Source: Macrotrachela quadricornifera (Eukaryota; Rotifera; Eurotatoria; Philodinida; Philodinidae). Taken from it: a stretch of DNA of 64,000 bases. The stretch is from positions 241,571-305,570 of the forward strand of contig JAJEKB010019994.1 of assembly GCA_022393335.1 (NCBI GenBank). Reading direction: 5' to 3'. The notes below the pieces were generated by a model that ran no database searches, had not been told where the DNA came from, and worked only from the letters and a program-made list of their open reading frames with translations. Below are positions 34,940-44,511 of the stretch, piece after piece; the stretch's first letter is position 1; each line of letters begins with the position of its first letter. Made by a program: the position numbers and the translations under genes.

Positions 34940-36065
34940 TTAAGAGCTCGTGCTTAAGCTGTTTAGCCTGCACCTTTTCTTTAGAGGTAGACCTCGATAC
35001 GGTATGAAATAATCAAAAAGCATGCATGCTCTTTATCCTTTCCTTTGGAATTATAGCCCTTTTAGCAAAATTTTAGTCTGTAACTGGGTATGTAACAGTA
35101 AATTGAATGATATTATTTCCAACTCAGATTTGGTCCATAGATAGGTATACTGATAACTGGAATGCTCTGAAAATTTCAGCTTAGAAGAGTGTTTCCTACA
35201 CAAGATATTCAATTTCCAAAAAGCGATGAGATCCGCGCATCTGTCGTTGTATTCTATTGTCCATTCAGAAGAAAAAGGCGGATGAATATCTTTCCACTAA
35301 CTTTTGATAGAAGCAAAATAGAAAGCTGCAGTTCTCGCCATTGAAAAGAGGAGATGAACACGTATCAAAGTATATACTATCAGATAAATCGATACGATTT
35401 TTTCCAAGACTTAAGGCGACGTTTTTCGAAACCAATGTATTTCGTAAGGTGACTAAAGTGATTTTTCAATAATTTTCTCATCATTTGAAACGCTAACAGA
35501 AGATACACAAATTATACGTAAGACTGAGATATTCAGATTTACTCCTTTAGAAGTTCTAAATGTCCTAATGAAAATTCTTAGCTGATTTTTCTATTGATTT
35601 CTATGGAAAGATCACTTATTTGCGCTTTTCGCATATATTCGGTGCTCATTTTTTGAACATTTTTTAAAAAATTGATTAAAAAGCATCTCTCTATCTTGCT
35701 CCTATCAAAAGTTATTTGAAGAATGCCCATCCACCTTTATTTGGAATAGCCATTAGTTAAATTGGGAATTTAATATAATGTGTAGGAAACTTTCTTCTAA
35801 CACGAAATTTTCAGGACATTGTAGTCACAAAAATACCTATCTATAGGCTAAATATCAGCTCGAAATAATGCCATTCAATTTATTAATACATACCGAGCTA
35901 AAGACTAAAATTGTACTAAAATCGCTATAACTTTGAAGGAAAGATCTGAGGACGCGTATTCTTTCGAGGTATTTTATACTTCATCGAGATCTATTTATTA
36001 CAAAAAGATGGATTCTAAACAACTTTAACATTTAAATATGTTCCCTTATTAGTGTAGAATTGAAC
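34940..36065. mobile_element. Large foldback element, arms of about 400 bp
   Basis: Left arm (about 34940-35350) and right arm (about 35690-36065) are imperfect inverted complements, e.g. AACTTTTGATAGAAGCAAAA versus CTCCTATCAAAAGTTATTTG. Related single arms occur at about 34600-34720 and 63320-63930. No protein is encoded. Confidence 0.7.
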
Positions 36066-36670
36066 TCATCGCTCTCCATTTTGATCGATTATCGATTTAA
36101 TGCATATTAAAAACATGATCATATCAATGATCTATAATAATAAATAAGACAAGGAAGTAAATATCTTTCCAGACCTAACGCTATTGTATAATCTTCGAAA
36201 AAACAAGATAATTTTGTAAAATAAGATATAATAAAATATCTTCGTCTAATGCAAGACTGAACTTTTGGCAACTGCATATAGTCCAGTTTTGTTAACGGCG
36301 AAATTTTCTTAAAAACTCAGCTTTCGACAGTTGTCGAAAGTCAAATAGACTATAGTAGACGTATCATGACCATTGAGCATAATACGTCCTGTTCTCTCTC
36401 ACGTTTGTTGTTTTTATTCACATTTCGCTCACATTTTTCATTGTTCGCCTCTGACTTTGAATAGGAAAAGATGTGTTGCAACGTGATGTATGCATCAGAG
36501 AAGACGTTGAAGGTAGCGGATATATATTGTTTTGTTGCCGTGTGTTTACATTCTTTTTGTTTTTTGATTATGGAATAAAGTTTTCTTTTTTCACAAAGTA
36601 TTACAAATACTCTCGCACTCAAAATAGACATCAGTGTTTGCCTTTGATCTAAGCAATTATAAGCATATAT
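36066..36670 (+). promoter_or_regulatory. 5-prime flank of PAP2 copy 2
   Basis: From about 36190 it is homologous, inverted, to 3376-4140, but clearly diverged and shorter (it lacks the GA-rich tract). The block GCCGTTAACAAAACTGGAC is kept on the minus strand near 36280. No gene; the short minus-strand open frame at 36350-36700 is a shadow of the conserved flank. Confidence 0.45.
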
Positions 36671-36694
36671 TACCTCTTCTTTTTCATATATCAG
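36671..36694 (+). promoter_or_regulatory. Splice acceptor just before the PAP2 copy 2 start codon
   Basis: TACCTCTTCTTTTTCATATA followed by TCAG, then 8 nt and ATG at 36703. Identical in layout to copy 1, consistent with trans-splicing or a 5-prime UTR intron. Confidence 0.55.
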
Positions 36695-36702
36695 AATCAA
36701 TA

Positions 36703-37833
36703 ATGATTGAATTAGAAACAGAAGTGGTACCTGCTGAGAAGACTACGGTACTCGATAAAGAACTTCGTTTGGTTATTTATCTTCAACGAAAATTATCACC
36801 CTGGTATGATTATCCAGCAATATTTTTACATTATTTATTTCGAGAAGATATGCTTATGCTTCTTGGTCCAGTAACAACATTTTTATTTAATTATTATACT
36901 GGTATTATTTTAAGATTAGCATTCGTATTAGTTGAGATAATTGCTGGAATATTTAAATGGGCTTGTCGATTACCCCGTCCATTTTGGGTTGAATCAACAG
37001 GTGCACTTGTAAATCGAATGGGAGAATGGGAACAAGATTATGGATTTCCATCATCACATTCAGCCCTTATAGCTGCTTGGACTATGCTTATCTTATTACT
37101 TTTTATTGACATTAAATATGATCCACAGTTCATGGCAGAATATGATATTGGTGAAAATCGTAATCTATTCTTAATATTTTTCTTTATTGGTATTTCATTA
37201 TGTTTTATTACTGGTCTATCTCGTATATATTTTGCAGTTCATTATCCGCGTGACGTAGGTGTTGGTTTCTTTCTAGGAATTTTAGTTGCTGTATTAACAT
37301 ATTATCTCATTAAAGTAACAAGAACTATAAATGCATGGGGATCAATTGTGATTGGAATAGCTCTAACTGGTATGAGTGTAGGATTGTTGTTAGCGACACG
37401 TCCACTATGTCCACAAAGTAGAGCTCAAATGCCAACATGGGAAGCTAATGCTCTTCGAACATGGAATGCAAGAAAAGGAGAAGATATTTCAACACATCCA
37501 GTTGGAATACATCCACGATCAATAGCAAGATATATTTGTGCTTTTGGAATTTTACTTGGTACATGGATTGGTGATCCGATATTTCGTCTTTCACATAATG
37601 GAAATCATTATCGTGAATGTCAAAAATGGACTAGAACAAAGGGTATTCGTTTTGGAATTGGTATGTCTGGTGTTTTCTTCTTCTTAATTATTATTTATAT
37701 TGTAATTCCAAAGATCAATAGACATAGACCATTTCTTTATACAGCAAGAGCAATAGTTTCTACATTGTATGGTATTTGGTTTACTCTAATATCTCAAGTC
37801 ATATTCGATTCAACTGGCTATAACAAATGTTAA
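36703..37833 (+). CDS. PAP2-superfamily integral membrane phosphatase, copy 2
   Basis: 376-aa intronless protein with the full PAP2 signature at the same residues as copy 1 (K85, R92-P93, P116-S-S-H119, S173-R174, H180, D184). The coding sequence differs from copy 1 at only a few synonymous sites that I saw by eye (for example in the codon after PSSHS and in the Lys before the final INRHRP block) and one replacement, Thr for Ala at 371. The 3-prime flank stays nearly identical to about 37950, while the 5-prime flank does not. An upstream ATG (36634) would add 23 residues that differ between copies; the acceptor at 36694 makes Met at 36703 the better start. Substrate is not predictable from sequence alone. 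Confidence 0.85.
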   Translation: MIELETEVVPAEKTTVLDKELRLVIYLQRKLSPWYDYPAIFLHYLFREDMLMLLGPVTTFLFNYYTGIILRLAFVLVEIIAGIFKWACRLPRPFWVESTGALVNRMGEWEQDYGFPSSHSALIAAWTMLILLLFIDIKYDPQFMAEYDIGENRNLFLIFFFIGISLCFITGLSRIYFAVHYPRDVGVGFFLGILVAVLTYYLIKVTRTINAWGSIVIGIALTGMSVGLLLATRPLCPQSRAQMPTWEANALRTWNARKGEDISTHPVGIHPRSIARYICAFGILLGTWIGDPIFRLSHNGNHYRECQKWTRTKGIRFGIGMSGVFFFLIIIYIVIPKINRHRPFLYTARAIVSTLYGIWFTLISQVIFDSTGYNKC

Positions 37834-37959
37834 TAAACTATTATAAATTAATCGAAATCAGACTAATTTATTTTTTAAACATTACTTCAATCTATTACCC
37901 ATGAGTGTGTGTGTGTGTGAATGGAAATATATAGTTAAACCAGTGTGAAGCATTTGATT

Positions 37960-38586
37960 ACATAGAATATCATAGATTATGGTTCGAGTTTTCTCAGGAT
38001 AGATTCGTCATGGAGATCTTTCTAACTTAGTTAAACAATTTCACTTGCAACATGTATTGAAATGCTTTAAAAATGTTCCTAGACGATTTCTACATGGATA
38101 TGGTAAATTCCATCTTTGATAAATTTCAAATATTTTGAGTTTTTTGGTCGCATAGTTTGAACTATAGAAAATCCAATTATTCCATTGGATAGATCTTACC
38201 AAGTTCAATATGAAAAGTTGTTGAACTGAATCAGAAAGTTCTGCAAGACAAATCTATCTTGAAAAAACTCGAATCCTGATTGAAGATAACCTATATGTTT
38301 TTCCTTGCTCTGGAGAATTGCTTTTAATTGCTTTTTTTGCTTATTGCCAAAAGGTAATAAAAAAAATTCGATATTATACGTCTATCGAAAACTAAAACTT
38401 TTCTAATATATCACAATTACAATACAAAATATTAGTACAACATGTTTCATTGTTGCTAAATCTTACCAAATGGTGTTATTATGAAGAAGAAGAAAAATAT
38501 TGTTGAAATGGTAATATTTGCAAGGATTTTTATTATGGATTTTGTGAAATACGATCTAAAAAGAATGTTAAGATAGATAGGATATT
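37960..38586. other. Gene-free spacer
   Basis: The end of the inverted duplication is near 37950. No gene or repeat recognised after it. Confidence 0.45.
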
Positions 38587-40568
38587 TGTTGTATCTTCTT
38601 GATGAAATATGATTTTCTTTCTTGAATGTCGTAAGAAACGATTAACTGACTTTAAGATTATTTAAATATAATTACTTTGATTTCTGGATTGCAAGCAGTT
38701 CTCAATCAGCATCATAAACAGCTTCTTTTTCAATTGCTCGTTTGATTTAAAACTAATTTCACACAAACTCCTTGATTTTTTCGAGTTTTTCAAATTTTGT
38801 GTCGTTATTCTTAATATATTCTCGAAATTTTAATATATAAGATAGGCATTTGAATTTTTGTAATTTATGTTTAATAGTTGTAAACTTATGATTTAGATGT
38901 TGATCGACCCATTCAACGATGTTCTCATTTTCTTTCAACGTAAACAGGTTGTTGTTAATACCCAAATGTTGATCTTCATCAAATTAGTCCATACCATCGA
39001 TACATTCTTCTGTATCAGTATATTCTGCTTCATTATTACACTCATCATCATCCAACTCGAGGGTTTGATACACATCGAGTTCACCAAAATGACTGTCTTT
39101 GAATGAATTTAAAACTTCAAATAATTGCTCGGATGCAATAATTTCATCAGCAGTTGTTATTAGGGGTGGCACTTTCCTTTCCTTTCCTAAAAAAAGGAAA
39201 GTAAAAACTTTCCTTTCTCAGAAGAAAGGAAAGTAGAAACTTTCCTTTCCTAAAAGAAAGGAAAGTTGAAAGAAAGTTTACTTTGCTTTCCGAAAAAGAA
39301 AGGAAAGGAAAGTGAAACCTTAAGTTCTCAAGTTCTGTATTATGGAGAGTATCTTTAGGTCCTCAAACCCTATATTTTAGGAGTATCCTTGGGTCCTCAA
39401 CTACTGTAATATAGTGGTACCCTTAGGTCTTGATCTGCTACACTATAGGGGTACCCTTCCGTCCTCATCTACTTTATTATAGGGCTAACCTTGGATCCTC
39501 AACTTAGGAATGGCACCATATATGTAATTTACTAGTAACTAAGTACCTATCGTAAATCTCTGGTCGTTGCGTCTGCTTTTATATTAGCCGAAAAACGGGC
39601 CAATCAGCTTGCAGGAAATTGAAACTCGCTTATTTTATGGACAACCGTCGGAGATTCTATGAGGACTTTTGTAGCGCACTCTCGATAACCTCAAATTGGC
39701 CCGAGTAACTCATGTTCCATCTTTATCTTGATGGAGAAAAATCGCCTCAAAACCTGATTGGCTGTTGCGAAAAATTTTCAGCCAATCAGATTTCGAGGCG
39801 GTTTTTCCCCATGAAGATAAAGACGGAACATAGGGTTATTCGGGCCAATTTGAGGTTATCAAGGGTGCTCTACAAAAGTCACCATAGAATCTTCCACAGT
39901 TATCCATGAAATAAGGGAGTTTCAATTTCCTGCAAGCTGATTGGGTGATTTTTCGACTAATATAAAAGCTGACGTAGCGACCAGCATTTCACGATAGGTA
40001 CTTAGTTACTAGTAAAATAAATGTATGGTGCCATAGCTAAGCTGAGGACCGAAAGGTACTCTCATAGTATAGTAGATGAGGATCCAAGAGTACCCCTATA
40101 GTATAGCAGATGAGGGCCTTAGGGTACCCTTATTGTATAGAAGTTGAGAAAGTAAGGATACCCTTATAGTATAGGACTTCAGTTCCCGGGAATCCCAGTA
40201 CCGTGAACGAGCAAGCCCAGAAATGACCGAGCCCGAGAAACTCGGGCTCGGTGCATGCCTACCCGCATAATATAAGACTTGAGGACCTAAGGGTACTCCT
40301 AAAATATAGGGTTTGAGGACCTAAAGATACTCTTCATAATACGGAACTTGAGAACTTAAGATTTCACTTTCCTTTCCTTTCTTTTTCGGAAAGGAAAGTA
40401 AACTTTCTTTCAACTTTCCTTTCTTTTGGGAAAGGAAAGTTTTTACTTTCCTTTCTTCTGAGAAAGGAAAGGTTTTACTTTCCTTTCGTTTCCTTTTAGA
40501 AAGTAAAAGAAAGTGAAAGTGCCACCCCTAGTTGTTATTGAATTTTCATTGCAGAATCGTCGTTGCAT
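38587..40568 (-). pseudogene. N-terminal part of a CENP-B/Tc5-type transposase, split by a hAT-like element
   Basis: Reading on the minus strand from ATG at 40568, the frame is cut by the 39161-40530 element and resumes after it through an acidic stretch (DDDECNNEAEYTDTEE near 39050). A helix-rich block follows (VDQHLNHKFTTIKHKLQKF, near 38860-38920). A stop splits the frame near 38988. Beyond the stop at 38759, decayed residues such as 'KRAIEKEAVYDAD' and 'FKKENHISSRRYNK' (to 38587) recall the second helix-turn-helix of CENP-B-type DNA-binding domains. From memory this arrangement resembles transposase-like proteins of bdelloid rotifers, which I could not verify. The catalytic domain is missing. 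Confidence 0.5.
39161..40530. mobile_element. hAT-like foldback element, 1370 bp, perfect 8-bp target duplication
   Basis: GTTGTTAT duplications lie at 39153-39160 and 40531-40538. The ends TAGGGGTGGCAC and GTGCCACCCCTA are perfect inverted complements with a hAT-type start. Next to each end is an array of GGAAAGTAAACTTTC-like words. The rest is also palindromic: steps of GGTCCTCA/TGAGGACC, then AATCAGCTTGCAGGAAATTG and its complement, to a centre near 39780. A small GC-rich hairpin (CCGAGCCCGAGAAACTCGGG) near 40230 is present only in the right arm. No transposase is encoded. Confidence 0.9.
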
Positions 40569-41035
40569 AATCTTCCTTAAACTATTATAGTAATATACGA
40601 TAAGAAAGAACGTCACTATAATTCATACTTGATTGTGATTTCATATTACTAATCATAGAAAACAATTCATAAATCACAAAGCGATGCATCAATGTACATA
40701 ATCTTTAGAAATTTTACGAATAAGTCATTTTTCGTACATAATACATATTTTTTTTCAGTTTAGTATTGATAAAGTTACATAAGAAACTGAATCTAGTATG
40801 AGTTTATTGTGATCGATAACTTTCAGTAAAATTAAAAGAAAATATTACCTGAAAACCTTATGATAATGTAAAATTTTCGAGATGAATAGTTTTCATATTT
40901 ATCATGTTCCCATATCAAAACTGTATATATCTTAAAATCAATTATTTCGCTTCAGGCTCGCTAGGGACACGTACTGTTTTAAATGTAGTAGTTTGGCATT
41001 GAATGATAATTTGAGCCAAAGATGTCACTCAGCTG
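40569..41035. other. Gene-free AT-rich spacer
   Basis: No gene seen. It may hold decayed upstream sequence of the interrupted transposase. Confidence 0.4.
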
Positions 41036-41039
41036 TCAT

Positions 41040-41340
41040 TCTATTCGGCATCAAAGCTGCATTTGGTTCTATATAGCACAATGGTTTAATATGTAAATTA
41101 AATGGTTTTGTCTTTCTAAATCTATCGTCAACTACTTGTTCTCATTCCTACAGAATAGAAGTGCTGCAATTGAAATTGGAAATACTTTATTTTGTCCATT
41201 CAATTTAATGAGCGATACTCCACAAGGATCGGTTATCACCATTACTCTATATTATATATATACGATAGATTCAATGAATGGAATATCGACTCATACAAAA
41301 CATGAGTTATACGCCGATGATACTGCACTATGGATTTAAG
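41040..41340 (+). pseudogene. LINE reverse transcriptase fragment
   Basis: A decayed 'IKAAFGSI' near 41055 stands for the family's D-x-x-x-AFD block. 'DTPQGSVI' (near 41213) and 'YADDTALWI' (near 41313) are the fingers/palm and catalytic boxes of non-LTR reverse transcriptases. The YADD box is intact here, but only about 100 residues survive, with one frame change near 41130. It is a different copy and probably a different family from the LINE at 400-1450. Confidence 0.75.
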
Positions 41341-41384
41341 CTAATACTATGACAAATCTCTCATCCAGACGTAGGTGGAGTTAG

Positions 41385-41950
41385 CACAAGATTCGAGTAA
41401 AACCCGCCAAGATTCGTCCAGGAACATGTTGCACATGTTCCAGTTGAGTTCCAGGTATAAATCGATGAGCTCTATCGAATGGTATGTTCAGATCGTTCAT
41501 AGGCTAAACCGCCATAGAGAAAATCGAAAGATACTTCTAAAAATCGCGATTTCAGATACTAAAACTCGACAAGATTTGTTCAGGAACATGTTCCAAATGA
41601 GTTCCAAGTAGAACTCAATGAGCTCTATCGAATGGCATAATTAGATTTCCCATAGCTCAAACCATATGTCGAAAAATCTGAGAAAACCGACCTCACTTTA
41701 TACCACACAGGTAATGATATAGTAAAATTAACCAAGATTCGTTTAGGAACATGTTCCAAATGAGTTCCAAGTACAACTCGATGAGCTCTATCGAATGGTA
41801 TAATTAGATTTCCCATAGCTCAAACTATATGTTGGAAAATCTCGAAAAGCCGACGCTATGGTCTAACAAGTGCGTACTGATATTCTAAAGTAAGCCAAGA
41901 TTACCTCAGGAAAATATTCCAAATGTTCCAGTTGTGTTTGGAATACATGT
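41385..41950. repeat. Diverged tandem repeat, period about 155-165 bp, 3-4 units
   Basis: GATGAGCTCTATCGAATGG recurs near 41465, 41618 and 41781, each preceded by CAGGAACATGTTCCA-like words (GGAACATGTTCC is itself palindromic). It follows the LINE fragment directly and may be its 3-prime UTR repeat. Confidence 0.75.
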
Positions 41951-42385
41951 TGCGTAGTAGATTGTGTTTATTTACAAAAAACTGGACAAAAAGAGAAATT
42001 TGAATATTTGTTTGATATTGAGATAATTAAAATAGAAAAAGTCACGCGCCATTATTATATAAATATAACACAAAAATTTAACAACAACAGTTTTTGTTGA
42101 GTGCAAATGAAATGAGAAATTTTACTCATTTTTGTCGACTTATTTTGTTTTAATTGACATACAGATCACAATTCAAATGTGTAATATCTTAGTGCGGTAA
42201 ATTGAAGAAATCTCATGAAGGTAACTGTTAGTGTTGTAAAATTTGTAAATTTTATAAGAAATAATTAGTGAGTGATGTTATCGTCAATGACGCATTTGTT
42301 CATTGTGATTAGTTTCGTGTTTATCTAATCATGTTCCATACAATTAATGTTATTATGATTTACATTTATATCTACGCATGTTTAT

Positions 42386-43581
42386 TTAATATATTGGATG
42401 AACTGGTGCGTTATCAAGAAACATTGAGATATGTCGTTTTTGTTTTCGCATTGACAAATCAAGATCTTCTGACCATTGTGTAAAGATCTTTGATGTCATC
42501 CATGCAATTCGATTACTAAATCATTCTATCGGTAACTTTTCCATATCAATATTTTTAAAGCAGCGTGGTTCAGCATATCTACCTATAATGTGAATGAGAA
42601 AAAAATCATCATAAAAGAAAACTAAATAAAAATTAATTTACCAATAACAACAGGTTTTAATTTATCAGTTCCAAACATGTTAGAACACAACAAAACGATA
42701 TAACGATCTTTTGATCGTTTTCCACCACGACAATCATTTTTATTAATAACTAACTATCGATCAGGCGTTAATTTATAAAATAATGATATTTCATTGCAGT
42801 TGAAAATGTTACAAGGATCTTAATGTTCAATAGTTGAGTATAAACGAAAATTCCAGTCATCGACTACACTTGGATCAACAGCTCGAGCTTCTCCACAAAT
42901 TATACGAAAATGGGTCGATTGATCGAGTTTTTGAGCAATATCACGAGCATATTGTTGAAGCATTGGACCGAATATTGGAATATTCTTTGATCTCTGTAGG
43001 GTGAACCATTCATACATCTGTGTATTAATATCTTGATTAGATTCATTTTTGAATTTTGCTTTTTAATTTTATATTTCTATTCAATTCGTAATCATTTGTA
43101 TATTCCAATTTTCTTTTTAAAATATTTGAAACAGCTTCAATTGAAATATCAAATTTTTCACTTAATGATCGATGAGAAAGACCATTTTCTTTGTCTTTTA
43201 TAAGATTTATTTTTTCTTGTAAACAAAGTTCATTACGAGTTGTCATATTTAATAATTTAACATAAACATACAAGACATAATTCCATTATGTTTCGACGAG
43301 AGTTAAATTTTTTTATTAATTTCTGTTTCCCTTTGAGCCAATCACAAAGCTAGTCAATGAAATACGTCGTGCTAATTCAAAATTTAACGGCACTCTCTAT
43401 AACGTTCACATTAGAGGGAAAAAATATACACTCCGAACTGGAAAAAAGTGTTCACATTCAGAATCGCGAGAATTTCACTAAGGAGGCAGTCAAAACCAGC
43501 AAAAGTCGCTCGGGCGGACCGCAGTGTTCAGTATAACAAGTTTTTATAAAAGAGGGGTGTTCACTAAGAGAGGTTTTACTG
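42386..43581 (-). pseudogene. Tigger/pogo transposase remnant with one terminal inverted repeat
   Basis: The element end CAGTAAAACCTCTCTTAGTG (reading minus from 43581, preceded by TA) is pogo/Tigger-like. The frame 43273-43043 carries a pipsqueak-type helix-turn-helix ('EKINLIKDKENGLSHRSLSEKFDI' region). 43017-42820 carries the CENP-B second domain (MYEWFTLQRSKNIPI) and 'VVDDW'. Then come 'NCNE' where the family has NADE (first catalytic Asp lost), 'GGKRSKDRYIVLLC', and 'FLDNAPVHP' near 42400 (second Asp kept). An intron-like GT-AG gap of about 60 bp splits 'VVIG' from 'RYAEPRCFKN' (about 42640-42580). One frameshift and two stops are present. The third catalytic residue and the other end were not found. 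Confidence 0.75.
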
Positions 43582-44511
43582 TATATAGTTTTCACAGTTG
43601 CCGAAAGTATACCATAATAAAATGAGGTAACACAAGCAACATTTAAGAGTTTTGTAAGAAATATCTGTTTCTCTAAGAATCCATATGAAACCTTATGTTC
43701 AGAATCTTTTCTTTCATCTGTCCATTGAAGATTTCTACGAAACCTCTGTCTCCCTATATATCTATATGAAACTATGGAGCAAAAGCACCTTAATATTTCA
43801 TAAATAGTTTTGAAATATCAATTATGACAAAATAACGGTCATTGGCTTATCAAAAATTCTAAATGTTTTCATATAAGCTACTATTATTGGGGCTTTTATT
43901 TGAGAACAGTTTCAGGTTAAAACTCGAAACTTTTTTTTTCCTGGAAAATTGTGGTTCTGCTAGAAAATTCAATAAGAATTCAAATTCTCGTTAACAACAA
44001 GCTAGAAACAGAAAGTGTTTTCAGAACATACATAGCCCATTAGCGTCTACATGATGGGCATGGTTAACACTCAAAAGGGAATGGCTGTTGTTTTATTATT
44101 CGTGATATTTCTAAGAATAATTGAACATTTTCTGTGAAAGCTTAATTATACTTTTAATATCAGGCTCTTCTGTTCAAGTAACATGTAAAAAAAATAACAT
44201 TGATTAAACGGGTCAAAACTTAGTGGACACCCTTTATATATATATATATAAATACATACATTCGGGGTTAATGCAAGACAATATATACATAGAAGAGAAG
44301 AAACATACGGTTTGAAATTATTATTATTATATGAAAGAAAAGACAATAATACATTGAGATGGACAAGAGTATTTAAGAGGAAGAAAAAAAACAAAGGAGA
44401 ACATTGGTATGGTATCAAGAATGTAGCAACTGATAATGAGGAACGAGTGTGCAAACAAAATAGAAAAAAGAAAGAAACACACTGTGAAGTCTAAAAAGAC
44501 TTGTAACAATT
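43582..44511. other. Gene-free spacer downstream of the P450
   Basis: No gene. Contains the P450 3-prime end region and a short (TA)n tract at 44230. Small open frames (44146-44509) overlap each other on both strands and look fortuitous. Confidence 0.45.

Noticed and set aside
36634..36702. Upstream ATG adding 23 residues to PAP2 copy 2 (and the equivalent in copy 1)
   Set aside because: The added residues differ between the copies while the rest is almost identical, and a splice acceptor separates them from the conserved ATG.
44146..44509. Open frames just downstream of the P450
   Set aside because: Three frames on both strands overlap; composition is low-complexity and they coincide with the P450 3-prime region.
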